Both the position numbers and the translations under genes were made by a program. Shown piece after piece: positions 11,037 through 21,046 of a stretch of 64,000 nucleotides of DNA (within the stretch, counting starts at the first letter, position 1; each line of letters begins with the position of its first letter). The notes below the pieces were generated by a model that did no database searches, was not told the DNA's origin, and saw nothing but the letters and a program-made list of their open reading frames with translations. The DNA comes from Fulvimonas soli. Its GTDB lineage: Bacteria > Pseudomonadota > Gammaproteobacteria > Xanthomonadales > Rhodanobacteraceae. The stretch is from assembly GCF_003148905.1 (NCBI RefSeq), contig NZ_QGHC01000009.1, forward strand, positions 62,001 to 126,000, given 5' to 3'.

Positions 11037-11423
11037 ATGAACAGAATCTTCTCCATCCGTTCGTCCTCGCGCCGCCAGGGCCGGAGCCTGGCGCTCGCAG
11101 CCATCGTCGGCGCATGCGCGCTGGCGGGAGCCGCCACGGTCGACGCGCAGGCCACCTCGGGCACCGTGTTCGGCAAGGCGCCGGCGGGCTACACCGTGAC
11201 CGTCCACAACACCACGTCTGGCTTCGAGCACCAGGTGTCCGTCGACGCCAAGGGCCGCTACACCGTCAAGGCGCTGCCGGTGGGCGTCTATGACGTGACG
11301 CTGGAACAGAACGGCCGGCCCGTCGTCAGGCATCCGAACGTGCCGGTGGTGGTGGGGCGCGGCATCAAGGTGGACTTCGACTGCGCGCCGGGCCAGTGCG
11401 GGGAAGTCGCGGACAAGCAGTAG
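11037..11423 (+). CDS. Small exported carboxypeptidase-regulatory-like domain protein (paralogue 1)
   Basis: A 128-residue exported protein. After a signal peptide (LALAAIVGACALAGAATVDAQA) comes one compact beta-sandwich-like domain: TSGTVFGKAPAGYTVTVHN, then DAKGRYTVKALPVGVYDVTL. This resembles the N-terminal CarboxypepD_reg domain found at the front of Oar-like TonB receptors in xanthomonads, but here it stands alone. The C-terminal DFDCAPGQCGE has a Cys pair four residues apart that could form a disulfide or bind metal. It shares layout and roughly half of the domain residues with the next gene, so they are tandem duplicates. Position downstream of a siderophore receptor on the opposite strand may be coincidence. 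Confidence 0.8.
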   Translation: MNRIFSIRSSSRRQGRSLALAAIVGACALAGAATVDAQATSGTVFGKAPAGYTVTVHNTTSGFEHQVSVDAKGRYTVKALPVGVYDVTLEQNGRPVVRHPNVPVVVGRGIKVDFDCAPGQCGEVADKQ

Positions 11424-11696
11424 CGGCTTGAGGCCGTAAGGCCGATCGCGGCGGGGCCACTGGCCAGGCTTGGCCAGTGGCCTTGAGCCGGCGCACGGAT
11501 TTTTGTGCCGGCGACGCCCAATGGGCATGCACCACGCCTGCATGGGACGGACGCGGGCGAGTGGTCCGCCCCACGCTTGTTTCAAAGTTGTGGCGATACC
11601 CGCCTTGTTTGCCTATCCTCCCGAAGCCGCGCGCCGTCGCGCGGCGTCCCGGCGCTTCCATGGAGGCGCCGCACATCACGGGAACGGAGGGGGTTC

Positions 11697-12074
11697 ATGA
11701 AAGGAGCGAAGCAGCCAGGGCATGTCCGGCGCATGCCTCGGGGAAGCTGGATTCTGGCGATAGCGGCGGTTGCCGCCCTGGGCGCGCAGGGGGCAAGCGC
11801 GCAGTCCACCAGCGGTTCGATCTTCGGCCAGGCGCCGGTGGGCGGTACGGTGACGGTCAAGAGCAATGCGGGCGGCAGCCGTCATGCCGAGGTGAAGGAC
11901 AGCGGGCGTTACCGCATCGACGGGCTGCGCCTGGGCATGTACACGGTGACGCTGCAGAAGGACGGCAAGGACGTGGACACGCGCTCGAACGTCCCCCTGA
12001 AGGTGGGCGGTGCCGTCGAGATCGACTTCGCCTGCCCGAACGACCAGTGCGCGAAGCCGGAAGGCAGCGGCTGA
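11697..12074 (+). CDS. Small exported carboxypeptidase-regulatory-like domain protein (paralogue 2)
   Basis: A 125-residue paralogue of the preceding gene. It has a signal peptide (WILAIAAVAALGAQGASAQS), then TSGSIFGQAPVGGTVTVKSN, then DSGRYRIDGLRLGMYTVTLQ and the C-terminal DFACPNDQCAK, again with two cysteines at nearly the same spacing. A strong ribosome binding site (GGAGGGGG) precedes the ATG at the right distance. The 270-base gap between the paralogues suggests separate transcripts or a long leader. The function is unknown; a beta-sandwich periplasmic binding or scaffold role is inference only. Confidence 0.8.
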   Translation: MKGAKQPGHVRRMPRGSWILAIAAVAALGAQGASAQSTSGSIFGQAPVGGTVTVKSNAGGSRHAEVKDSGRYRIDGLRLGMYTVTLQKDGKDVDTRSNVPLKVGGAVEIDFACPNDQCAKPEGSG

Positions 12075-12199
12075 ACGCCACGGACGAAGCGCCGCTGCCG
12101 GATGCCTTGTCCGGCAGCGGCGCCTTGCCAGCGGTGGAGTGGCAGGGAGGGCATCGCCGGGCCTGCTGCCTGTAGGCTTCCGCCGCGGCGCGAAGGCCA

Positions 12200-13510
12200 T
12201 CATTCGCCGGCCTCGCGCCGGATCGTCCAGTCGCCCTTGCGCTCGCCCGGCGCCAGTCGCCAGCCCGGCGCCAGTTGCAGGGTCCAGCCCTCGCCATGCA
12301 GCGTGCCGCCGCGTGCCTCGCCGGCCGGGGCCGCCACCGTCAGCCGCGTCCAGTCGCCGGCCAGCAGCGCGCCGCCGTCCACGTCGATCAGGCCCCAGTC
12401 GTCGCTGACGTGGATGGTCGGGTAGACGGTGCCGGCGTCGCCCAGCGGCACCAGGCTGGTCGGGTTGAACTGCACCTTCATGTGCTTTAGCGGCAGGTGC
12501 AGCACCGGGCCGGCGACGAGCCGGGCGGCATAGGCGGCGACCCGGCGCGCGCGCGCGGCGGCGCGCTCGCGTTCGCTCGCCAGCAGCGCTGCGCCGCCGT
12601 AGCGTGCGGCGCGCGCATCGATCGGCGCGGCGGCCATGTCGATGCGCAGCGCGGCGGCCAGCAGCGCGGCCGGCGCGCCGGCCCGTTGCGCGATGGTGCG
12701 GCGCCAGCCGGGCGCGTAGCGGTCCAGCAGCAGGCCGTAGGCGGGGCCGGTGGCGTAGGCGAAGGAGCGCACGAAGCTCGCATCGCCCGCATGCAGCGCG
12801 AGGTCCTTGCGCGCCATCGCCAGCCGCTCGGCCGGCGTGTCGTTGCCCACCATCACGCCGGTGTATTCGGCCAGTCCCTCGCTGCGCTCGAGCGCGGACT
12901 CGTTGCGTTCGGCGGCGGGGAAGCGCGCGTAGCGCGCGGCGCGGAACGCCAGCGCGTCGGCGACGGCGGCGCGGCGTTCCGGCTCGTCCGCGGCCGCGAG
13001 CGCGCGGTCCAGCGCGCGCCACTCCAGCTGCAGCGCGTAGCGGCCTTCCAGCGTGTCCAGGTGCGCGTTGTCGCCATCGCCCGCGGGCAGGCCGAGGCCG
13101 TCCTGGATGCGGTGGAAGGATTCGTGCGCCATCAGCGTGCGCCGCATGGGCGCATCGTCCGGCAGCGGCCAGAGCATCTCGCTCCAGCGCACGCCGGCCC
13201 AGTCGAGCGCGGTGTTGGCGAGGTTCTGCTCCGGCGGCAGGCGGCCGACGAACACGCCGTCCTGCGCGCGCAGGCGGCCTTGCGCGTCGGCCTGGCTGGC
13301 GATCACCTGCCGGGTGGCCGGCGCCACCAGCAGCATCGGCCCGCACAGCGAGCGGTCCCACAGGCGGCCATGGTCGGCCTGGCACTGGCGGCGGGCTTCG
13401 TCGAAGTAGGCGCGGGCGGCCGCCGGCGCGAGGCCGGGCGACGCTGCGCCGGATGCGGCGGGCGCGAGCACGAGCAGCGTCAGCCAGGGCCAGGCGGGGC
13501 GCAGCGGCAT
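12200..13510 (-). CDS. Secreted HExxH putative metalloprotease
   Basis: A 436-residue exported protein of no family I can name. The signal peptide is PWLTLLVLAPAASGAAS. The zinc-peptidase-like motif HESFHRIQ occurs near residue 130 in LMAHESFHRIQDGLGLPAG, and a plausible third ligand appears about 80 residues later in ERSEGLAEYTG, giving a gluzincin-like HExxH...E arrangement. The C-terminal third (LPLKHMKVQFNPTSLVPLG onward) looks like a beta-rich domain. I chose the ATG at 13510 because GGAG stands six bases before it; in-frame starts at 13516 and 13525 are possible. Metal binding and proteolysis remain unproven. Confidence 0.7.
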   Translation of the reverse strand: MPLRPAWPWLTLLVLAPAASGAASPGLAPAAARAYFDEARRQCQADHGRLWDRSLCGPMLLVAPATRQVIASQADAQGRLRAQDGVFVGRLPPEQNLANTALDWAGVRWSEMLWPLPDDAPMRRTLMAHESFHRIQDGLGLPAGDGDNAHLDTLEGRYALQLEWRALDRALAAADEPERRAAVADALAFRAARYARFPAAERNESALERSEGLAEYTGVMVGNDTPAERLAMARKDLALHAGDASFVRSFAYATGPAYGLLLDRYAPGWRRTIAQRAGAPAALLAAALRIDMAAAPIDARAARYGGAALLASERERAAARARRVAAYAARLVAGPVLHLPLKHMKVQFNPTSLVPLGDAGTVYPTIHVSDDWGLIDVDGGALLAGDWTRLTVAAPAGEARGGTLHGEGWTLQLAPGWRLAPGERKGDWTIRREAGE

Positions 13511-13778
13511 GGTCATCTCCGGCAAGCGGACGAGCGGCGGATGCGGCCGAGTCTATCGGCGCCGGTCGCCTTGGCCAGTGGCGGAAGGGGGAGGCGCCGT
13601 GCCTGTCCGTTCCGCCGCGGGTCCGGACAGTGCACGGGTGTCCGCGGACGCGGAGGCGCGTCGTGCGCGCCCGCTCCGGATGGCGCAGTGGCGCGCTTTC
13701 CGGCGGCCGGGGACGGATGGCACGAAGCGTGCGAGAGGGGATGCGTCGCTTCCTTTCCCTGTCCCGAGGAGAACCGCC

Positions 13779-13925
13779 ATGAAGTTCGAGACCGTGATGC
13801 TGCACAGCCTGTTCGCCGCCTGCCTGCTGGCCTGCGCGCTGGCGCTGGGTTCCATGATCCGCGCGCAGCCGTCGGGCGCGCCCGTGGCTGGCGCGCCGGC
13901 CGGTGTCGTCGCATCGCGCGCGTAA
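13779..13925 (+). CDS. Tiny single-span membrane or exported peptide
   Basis: A 48-residue protein, MKFETVMLHSLFAACLLACA and so on, with one hydrophobic stretch (residues about 6-24) and an Ala/Pro-rich tail. The ribosome binding site is strong (GAGGAGAACCGCC before the ATG), which is the main reason to accept so short a gene. Similar tiny hydrophobic proteins are scattered in xanthomonad genomes without known roles. It sits alone between the putative metalloprotease and msrA genes, both on the other strand. Confidence 0.65.
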   Translation: MKFETVMLHSLFAACLLACALALGSMIRAQPSGAPVAGAPAGVVASRA

Positions 13926-13986
13926 GGCCGGCACGCGGCGTTGCCCGCGCCCCATGGAACGGGGAGCGGGCGGCCTCCGGCTCCGC

Positions 13987-14502
13987 TCAGTGCGCCTCGC
14001 TCCGCCGCGGCAGCTTCCAGCCCGGCCGCACGAAGTGGCAGGTGTAGCCGTCCGGGTAGCGCTGCAGGTAGTCCTGGTGCTCCGGCTCGGCTTCCCAGAA
14101 GTCGCCGGCGGGCGCCAGCTCGGTGACCACCTTGCCGGGCCACAGGCCGGAGGCGTCGACGTCGGCGATGGTGTCCTCGGCGATGCGCTTCTGTTCCTCG
14201 CTGGTGTAGAAGACCGCCGAGCGGTAGCTGCGGCCGCGGTCGTTGCCCTGGCGGTCCGGCGTGGTGGGGTCGTGGATCTGGAAGAAGAACTCCAGCAGCT
14301 CGCGGTAGCTGATGCGCTGCGGGTCGAAGACGATTTCCACCGCCTCGGCGTGGTCGCCGTGGTTGCGGTAGGTGGCGTTGGGCGTGGCGCCGCCGCTGTA
14401 GCCCACGCGGGTGGCGAGCACGCCCGGCATGTGGCGCAGCAGCTCCTGCACGCCCCAGAAGCAGCCGCCGGCGAGGATGGCGCGTTCGGTGGCGTCGCTC
14501 AC
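13987..14502 (-). CDS. msrA: Peptide-methionine (S)-S-oxide reductase, cytoplasmic
   Basis: A 171-residue MsrA that reduces the S epimer of methionine sulfoxide. The catalytic cysteine is in [13 protein letters not shown]; the family segments [34 protein letters not shown] and [15 protein letters not shown] all follow. There is no leader, so it acts in the cytoplasm, unlike the lipoprotein MsrA at 32991-33695. The start is GTG: it overlaps the stop codon of msrB (GTGA), which makes the two genes translationally coupled. A Cys in the C-terminal [10 protein letters not shown] could be the resolving residue. Confidence 0.95.
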   Translation of the reverse strand: MSDATERAILAGGCFWGVQELLRHMPGVLATRVGYSGGATPNATYRNHGDHAEAVEIVFDPQRISYRELLEFFFQIHDPTTPDRQGNDRGRSYRSAVFYTSEEQKRIAEDTIADVDASGLWPGKVVTELAPAGDFWEAEPEHQDYLQRYPDGYTCHFVRPGWKLPRRSEAH

Positions 14503-14963
14503 GGCGCGTCTCCCCTGCCGGCGTCGTCGAACAGCCTGCGGTAGTCGCCGTAGCCCGCGCGCTCCAGCTCGTCCAGCGGGACGAAGCGCAGCGCGGCGGA
14601 ATTGATGCAGTAGCGCAGGCCGCCGGCCTCGCGCGGGCCGTCCGGGAAGACGTGGCCGAGATGGCTGTCGCCGTGGGCCGAGCGCACCTCGGTGCGGATC
14701 ATGCCGTGGCTGGTGTCGCGCTGCTCCACCACGTTGGCCGGCTCCGCCGGGCGGGTGAAGCTGGGCCAGCCGCAGCCGCTGTCGAACTTGTCCAGCGAGG
14801 TGAACAGCGGCTCGCCGGAGACCACGTCCACGTACAGGCCCGGCGCCTTGTGGTCGTGGAAGGCGTTGTGGAACGGCCGCTCGGTGCCGTTCTGCTGGGT
14901 GACGCGGTATTGCTCGGGGGTGAGCCGCGCGAGCGCTTCGGGAGTCTTGCGATAGTCCGGCAT
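14499..14963 (-). CDS. msrB: Peptide-methionine (R)-S-oxide reductase
   Basis: A 154-residue MsrB that reduces the R epimer of methionine sulfoxide. Hallmarks are [14 protein letters not shown] with one half of the zinc site region, [18 protein letters not shown] and the catalytic cysteine in [14 protein letters not shown]. It is the first gene of a two-gene operon with msrA; together they repair both sulfoxide diastereomers. Only one cysteine of the usual CxxC zinc pairs is evident (GCGW), so this may be a non-zinc type MsrB. Confidence 0.95.
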   Translation of the reverse strand: MPDYRKTPEALARLTPEQYRVTQQNGTERPFHNAFHDHKAPGLYVDVVSGEPLFTSLDKFDSGCGWPSFTRPAEPANVVEQRDTSHGMIRTEVRSAHGDSHLGHVFPDGPREAGGLRYCINSAALRFVPLDELERAGYGDYRRLFDDAGRGDAP

Positions 14964-15087
14964 GGCGGGCCTCGGCGTGGGGAAGGGAACGGGGCGACGG
15001 GGCGCGGAGACTGCGCCCATCGCGGCACGGCAGACATGGGGCTGGCGACGGGCGTTCCAAGCCGCCATGCGGGGGCGGCCGCCACCT

Positions 15088-15516
15088 TTAAGCCCGTTTT
15101 TCCCACGCAGCCACCGGGCCGGGCTGCAGCACGAACAGCGGATGGCTGCCGGGACGCGCGTCCCGCCACCGTTCGAACAGCGCGGGGCTGCGCGCGGCGA
15201 GCTTGCGCAGCAGGTGTTCCCACTCGTAGCCGAGCTGGCCGTCGGTGGCGGCGATGCCCGGCACGGCGCGGACGGGGCCGATCTTGCCGCGGTCGAAGGC
15301 ATAGCCGCGGCGGACCGCTTCCGCGTGGACCTCGGCCAGGTAGGCGTCGATGGCGCGCCGGGGCGCGGGATGCGCGCGGAACCGCTCGAGCTGCGGATGG
15401 TGCCGGTAGCCCTTCGTCTCGCCGCGCAGCACGGCGCGCGCCAGCAGGCCCTCGCGCCACAGGGCGACCAGGCCCTGCGGGTCGAGGTGGCGGGGGTGCA
15501 GGGTCCACAGGCGCAT
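15088..15516 (-). CDS. Pyrimidine dimer DNA glycosylase (T4 endonuclease V-like)
   Basis: A 142-residue protein of the Pyr_excise family (PF03013). It starts [20 protein letters not shown], then [20 protein letters not shown], which is diagnostic: after Met removal such enzymes use the N-terminal amino group, and T4 endonuclease V has Glu23 and an Arg-rich face for DNA. Here a Glu (WREGLLAR) is at a comparable position. The family excises cyclobutane pyrimidine dimers; bacterial members are little studied, so activity is inferred. It lies between msrB and the aldo/keto reductase and completes a set of single-protein repair enzymes in this window (Ogt, AlkA, endonuclease V). Confidence 0.85.
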   Translation of the reverse strand: MRLWTLHPRHLDPQGLVALWREGLLARAVLRGETKGYRHHPQLERFRAHPAPRRAIDAYLAEVHAEAVRRGYAFDRGKIGPVRAVPGIAATDGQLGYEWEHLLRKLAARSPALFERWRDARPGSHPLFVLQPGPVAAWEKRA

Positions 15517-15677
15517 GGGCGCGTTTCCGGAGAGACGACCGGGAGAGGTTCGACGATGGGGCGCGGCGGTTCAAGGCCCGCTGCAAGCGGCATGGCCGCA
15601 GCGGGGGTCGGCTGTCCATTGCCGCATCGCGCGTGTGCCGCGCGGCGGATTTAGACTGGCGTCTCCGTCCCCGGCCG

Positions 15678-16667
<990 letters not shown>

Positions 16668-16677
16668 GCGCCGCGCC

Positions 16678-17133
16678 ATGCTGATCCGGCCCGACGACCC
16701 GACCCACCCGGCAGTGCACGCGTTGCTGCGCGAACACCTGCAGAACATGGTGTTGCACTCGCCGCCCGAAAGCATCCACGCGCTCGACGTCGACGGCCTG
16801 CGCCGCCCGGAAATCAGCTTCTGGACCGCCTGGGAAGACGGCGACCTGCTGGGGTGCGGTGCGCTGAAGCGGCTCGACTCGCGCCACGCCGAGCTCAAGT
16901 CCATGCGCACGGCCGCCGCGCACCTGCGCAAGGGCGTGGCGCGCGCCATGCTCGCGCACCTGCTCGGCGAGGCGAAGGCGCGCGGCTACCGCCGAGTGAG
17001 CCTAGAGACCGGCGCGGCCGCCGCCTTCGCGCCGGCGCACCGGCTCTACGAGAGCTTCGGCTTCGCCTGCTGCGGGCCGTTCGCCGACTACGTGGAGGAC
17101 CCGTACAGCGTGTTCATGAGCCGGGAGCTTTGA
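16678..17133 (+). CDS. GNAT family N-acetyltransferase
   Basis: A 151-residue acetyltransferase. Its acetyl-CoA motif A is LKSMRTAAAHLRKGVARAML, with the Arg/Lys-Gly-Val/Ala loop, and motif B is PAHRLYESFGFACCGPF. The layout (SFWTAWEDGDLLGCGALK) resembles the YjaB/PA4026-like general GNAT proteins. The acceptor is unknown. It follows the aldo/keto reductase by ten bases and is probably in the same operon. Confidence 0.9.
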   Translation: MLIRPDDPTHPAVHALLREHLQNMVLHSPPESIHALDVDGLRRPEISFWTAWEDGDLLGCGALKRLDSRHAELKSMRTAAAHLRKGVARAMLAHLLGEAKARGYRRVSLETGAAAAFAPAHRLYESFGFACCGPFADYVEDPYSVFMSREL

Positions 17134-17345
17134 GCGGCCGACGCAGGGGGGAGCGTGCCGGTCGCGCGAGGGCCACTGTCCCGGCGGCGGTTCGCTGTCG
17201 TCCGCGTCATGCCCGAGTGCTCCATGCACGTGGCGGCGATGGTGAGGCGTTTCTATCGATGGCACTCGGCCAGAGGCCCTTGCGAAGGCTTCCGTTCGGA
17301 CCGTCCGTCGGCAGGTGCCGCCCGCATTGATCCGCCGGCGATGCC

Positions 17346-17984
17346 TCAGGCGTATGGCGTCCCGGCGAGCGCGGCGTTGACGCCGGCGAAGCCGCGTTCC
17401 ATCACGCGCACGAACGCCGCCGCGGGCTTCCGGCGCTCGCGGAAGGCGCGCAGCGCCTCGCCGTAGGCGACCACCAGCGTGCCCATCAGCATCGCCGCCG
17501 CGAGACGGGCATCGGGGTCGGCGGGCGGCCTGTCCGCCGCGTCGGACAGCATGCCTGCAAGGTCGTCGGCGAGCGTCACCTGGAGCTCGCGCGCGCGCGT
17601 CGTGAGCGCCGGACTCTCCGCGACGGTGCGCCAGAACCGGATGGGCCGCCCGGTGATCCGGAACAGGGGATGCTGCTTCTCCACCAGCGTGCGCACCAGC
17701 GCCTGGAAGGCGCGGACCGGCGGCTGCCTGCCGCGGCCGGCGAGCGCCTCGCGCACCAGGGCGCGCGCTTCCTCCTCGCGGTCGAAGACCAGGTCCTCCT
17801 TGCGGGGGAAGTAGTTGAACACCGTCTTGCGGGCGACGGCCGCCTCGCGCGCGATCTCGGCGACCGAGACCTTTTCGAAGCCGCGCTCGACGAACAGGCG
17901 CGTGGCGACGTCCGAGATCGCCTGGCGCGTCGCCGCCTTCTTGCGGTCCCGGCGCCCGGGACGGTCTGGCGTGGGAAGGTTCAT
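17346..17984 (-). CDS. TetR/AcrR family repressor
   Basis: A 212-residue regulator. The N-terminal helix-turn-helix is typical: KKAATRQAISDVATRLFVERG, then VAEIAREAAVARKTVFNYFPRKEDLVFD. The FNYFPRKEDL segment is the family signature. The C-terminal ligand domain has no recognisable specificity. It is divergent from the FAD monooxygenase gene at 18069, and a near-perfect 15-base palindrome lies 10 bases before its start codon, which suggests it represses itself and the monooxygenase until an aromatic or drug-like ligand is bound. Confidence 0.93.
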   Translation of the reverse strand: MNLPTPDRPGRRDRKKAATRQAISDVATRLFVERGFEKVSVAEIAREAAVARKTVFNYFPRKEDLVFDREEEARALVREALAGRGRQPPVRAFQALVRTLVEKQHPLFRITGRPIRFWRTVAESPALTTRARELQVTLADDLAGMLSDAADRPPADPDARLAAAMLMGTLVVAYGEALRAFRERRKPAAAFVRVMERGFAGVNAALAGTPYA

Positions 17985-17994
17985 GCCCAGAAAT

Positions 17995-18009
17995 TTATAC
18001 TGAGTGTAA
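17995..18009. promoter_or_regulatory. Probable TetR operator between divergent genes
   Basis: TTATACTGAGTGTAA is an inverted repeat with seven-base arms matching at six of seven positions around a central G. It is an AT-rich island between the divergent TetR gene and FAD monooxygenase gene, placed where it would overlap both promoters. Size and symmetry are as expected for a TetR-family dimer site. Confidence 0.7.
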
Positions 18010-18068
18010 GATTCGTGCCATGACGAGCCGGTATCCCGCCGGCCCGGCTCCCGTTCGAGGGTATCGCC

Positions 18069-19595
18069 TTGGTCCATGACGTCGTGATCGCCGGAGCCGG
18101 CCCGGTCGGCTTGTTCCTTGCCTGTGAGCTGCGCCTCGCGGGTCTCGCCGTGCTGGTGCTGGAGCAGGCAGGGGACCCGCATTCCCCCTTGAAGGAGCTG
18201 CCGTTCGGCATGCGCGGCCTGTCGGCGCCGACGATCGAGGCCCTCGACCGCCGCGGCCTGCTGCACGCCGTGGCGGCGCTGCCGCTTTCGAAGGACGGCC
18301 CGGGCGGCCGCGCACCGGCCGCGGCGCACTGGATGGACCAGCCCCGCCGCGCGGCCGGCCATTTCGCCGGCATCCCGTTCTACCACGACAGGATCGACGC
18401 CTCGAAATGGCAGTACCGCCTGCCGGGGCCGGCCGGCACCAGCATGGCGGTCACCATGCAGTGGCTCGAATCCGTCCTGGCCGCCCGCGCGGATGCGCTG
18501 GGGGTCGAGATCAGGCGCGGCCTCGGCGTCGTGGGCTTCGATCCATCGGACGACGAGGTGGCCGTCCATACGGACAGCGGGACGTTCCGCGGGCGCTGGC
18601 TGGTCGGCTGCGACGGCGGCCGCAGCACGGTCCGCAAGGCCGGCGGCTTCGAGTTCTCCGGCACCGATCCCGAGTTCACCGGCTATTCCGTCGAGGTCGA
18701 CTTGGCCGACCCGGACAAGCTCCGCGCGGGCCGCCACTACACGCCGACGGGCATGTACACCTACGCGCGGCCCGGGACGATCGCGGTGGTGGAGTTCGAC
18801 GACGGCGCCTTCCACCGGACCCGACCGATCACGCCCGAGCACGTGCAGGCGGTGTTGCGCCGCGTCTCCGGCGCCGATGCCGGCGTGACGGCCCTGCGGC
18901 TAGCGACGACCTGGACGGATCGCGCCTGCCAGGCGACCGCCTACCGCCGCGGGCGGGTGCTGCTCGCGGGCGACGCCGCGCACATCCATTCGCCCCTGGG
19001 CGGCCAGGGGCTCAACCTCGGGCTCGGCGACGCGATGAACCTCGGATGGAAGCTCGCCGCCACCCTCCGCGGCGACGCACCGGCCGGCCTGCTCGACACC
19101 TATGCGGGCGAGCGGCAGCCGGTCGGGGCGCAGGTGCTCGACTGGTCGCGCGCGCAGGTCGCGCTGATGCGGCCGAGCCGGAGCTCGCGCGCGCTCGAGG
19201 CCATCGTCCGCGACCTCATCGACACGCGCGACGGCGCGACCTATTTCGCCGAGCGCGTGTGGGGCGTCGCTCTCCGCTACGACCTTGGCGACAGCCATCC
19301 GCTCGTGGGGCGCAGCGCGCCCGACTTCGCGCTGGCCGACGGGACCCGGCTCGGCGAGCGCCTCAGGACGGGCAGGGGCCTGCTGCTGGACTTCGACGCC
19401 GGCGCGCCGCTGCGGGCGCTGGCGGGACGCTGGGGCGACCGGGTCGCCCATGTCGCCAGCGACGCGGAGGACCGGCTGGGCCTGAGCGCCGTGCTCGTAC
19501 GGCCCGACGGCGTGGTCGCCTGGGCCGCCGAGGCCGCGCCCGATCCCGAGGAGGCGGCCCGGGCCGCTTCGCGATGGTTCGGCGAGCCTGCATAG
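18069..19595 (+). CDS. FAD-dependent aromatic-ring monooxygenase (PHBH fold)
   Basis: A 508-residue class A flavoprotein monooxygenase. It has the N-terminal Rossmann GAGPVGLFLACELRLAG, the DG motif in VGCDGGRSTVRKAGG and the GD motif in LLAGDAAHIHSPLGGQGLNLG. After about residue 400 there is a thioredoxin-like C-terminal domain (GRSAPDFALADGTRLGERL, ending with VLVRPDGVVAW) as in phenol hydroxylases and antibiotic monooxygenases such as Rox and TetX relatives. The start is TTG (no in-frame ATG nearby). Divergent regulation by the TetR protein suggests an inducible role in hydroxylating an aromatic compound or antibiotic; the substrate is unknown. Confidence 0.92.
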   Translation: MVHDVVIAGAGPVGLFLACELRLAGLAVLVLEQAGDPHSPLKELPFGMRGLSAPTIEALDRRGLLHAVAALPLSKDGPGGRAPAAAHWMDQPRRAAGHFAGIPFYHDRIDASKWQYRLPGPAGTSMAVTMQWLESVLAARADALGVEIRRGLGVVGFDPSDDEVAVHTDSGTFRGRWLVGCDGGRSTVRKAGGFEFSGTDPEFTGYSVEVDLADPDKLRAGRHYTPTGMYTYARPGTIAVVEFDDGAFHRTRPITPEHVQAVLRRVSGADAGVTALRLATTWTDRACQATAYRRGRVLLAGDAAHIHSPLGGQGLNLGLGDAMNLGWKLAATLRGDAPAGLLDTYAGERQPVGAQVLDWSRAQVALMRPSRSSRALEAIVRDLIDTRDGATYFAERVWGVALRYDLGDSHPLVGRSAPDFALADGTRLGERLRTGRGLLLDFDAGAPLRALAGRWGDRVAHVASDAEDRLGLSAVLVRPDGVVAWAAEAAPDPEEAARAASRWFGEPA

Positions 19596-19761
19596 GTGCG
19601 TGAGCGCGACGGGGCTGCGCCATGCAGGCGCTCTCGCGCCCGCGGTTTCCTTGCGGCCACCCGGGTGGCGGCGATGGGCGATCGCTCGGGAATGACGGAC
19701 GCCCTGCGCCGCGTCCGCCGGAAGCCGCGGCCGCCTTCCCTGGCGGCGCGCGCGGGGTTCC

Positions 19762-20835
19762 TCAGGCGGCCGCCTTCGCCTCTTCCTTCAGCGTCGCCAT
19801 GTCGATCACGAAGCGGTACTTCACGTCGCTCTTGAGCATGCGCTCGTAGGCCCGGTTGATGTCGCGCATGGCGATCGTCTCGATGTCGGAGACGATGCCG
19901 TGCTCGGCGCAGAAGTCCAGCATCTCCTGCGTCTCGCGGATGCCGCCGATCAGCGAGCCGGCGATCGCGCGGCGCTTCATGATCAGGTTGAACACCGTGG
20001 GCGAGGGATGCGGATGCTCCGGCGCGCCCACCAGGCACAGCGTGCCGTCGCGCTTGAGCAGGGCGAGGAACGGGTCGAGGTCGTGCGGCGCGGCCACGGT
20101 GTTGACGATCAGGTCCAGGCTGCTGGCGTGCCTGGCCATCTGCGCCGGGTCGCGGGAGATCACCACCTCGTCGGCGCCCAGGCGCTTGGCGTCGGCCTCC
20201 TTGCCGGGCGAGGTGGTGAACAGCACCACGTGCGCGCCCATCGCATGGGCCAGCTTCACGCCCATGTGGCCGAGGCCGCCCAGGCCGACGATGCCCACCT
20301 TCTTGCCGGGGCCGGCGTTCCAGTGGCGCAGCGGCGAGTAGGTGGTGATGCCGGCGCACAGCAGCGGGGCCACCGCGGCGAGCTGGCTCCTGTCGTGCTT
20401 GATGCCCAGCACGAACTTCTCGTGCACCACGATCTTGTCGGAATAGCCGCCGTAGGTGTTGCCGCCGTCCTCCTGCGCCGGGCCGTTGTAGGTGCCGGTG
20501 AAGCCGTTCTCGCAGTACTGCTCCAGGCTCTCAGCGCAGGCGTCGCAGCGCTGGCAGCTGTCCACCATGCAGCCCACGCCCACGGTGTCGCCCACCTCGA
20601 ACCTGCTCACCGCGTCGCCCACGGCGGTGACGGTGCCGACGATCTCGTGGCCGGGCACGGAGGGGTAGAGGGTGTTCTTCCACTCGTTGCGCGCGGTGTG
20701 CAGGTCCGAGTGGCACACGCCGCAGTAGAGGATGTCGATCTGCACGTCGTGCGGCCCGGGCGTGCGGCGCTCGATGACGAACGGCGCGAGCGGCTGGGTC
20801 GCCGACTGGGCAGCGTAGGCATACGTCTTGGTCAT
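19762..20835 (-). CDS. Zinc-dependent NAD(P) alcohol dehydrogenase (YahK/cinnamyl-alcohol type)
   Basis: A 357-residue medium-chain dehydrogenase. The catalytic zinc ligands are in LYCGVCHSDLH and VPGHEIVGTV, the structural zinc uses the four cysteines of CQRCDACAESLEQYC, and the cofactor site is VGIVGLGGLGHMGVKLA. The sequence fits the YahK/YjgB class that reduces a broad range of aldehydes with NADPH. The start is supported by AGGAGAC just upstream. It is a single gene, preceded by about 210 bases without other features. Confidence 0.95.
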   Translation of the reverse strand: MTKTYAYAAQSATQPLAPFVIERRTPGPHDVQIDILYCGVCHSDLHTARNEWKNTLYPSVPGHEIVGTVTAVGDAVSRFEVGDTVGVGCMVDSCQRCDACAESLEQYCENGFTGTYNGPAQEDGGNTYGGYSDKIVVHEKFVLGIKHDRSQLAAVAPLLCAGITTYSPLRHWNAGPGKKVGIVGLGGLGHMGVKLAHAMGAHVVLFTTSPGKEADAKRLGADEVVISRDPAQMARHASSLDLIVNTVAAPHDLDPFLALLKRDGTLCLVGAPEHPHPSPTVFNLIMKRRAIAGSLIGGIRETQEMLDFCAEHGIVSDIETIAMRDINRAYERMLKSDVKYRFVIDMATLKEEAKAAA

Positions 20836-21046
20836 GCAAGGTCTCCTGCAAGGGGGAGCGTCGGGGCCGGGCGCGACCTGCCCGGCATGGCGCGAGGCCA
20901 TCCGGGGAGCGTGTGGGCGCGTGCGACGATCACAAGGGGGCGCGTCCCGTCCGCATTTTCTTCCGTCGCGCATTTGACCGGGATCAGCGTGGCGCCGCGG
21001 CGCCGGCGCTAGCCTGCGGCGGATTCTGGCGGCAGGGAAACGGGGC

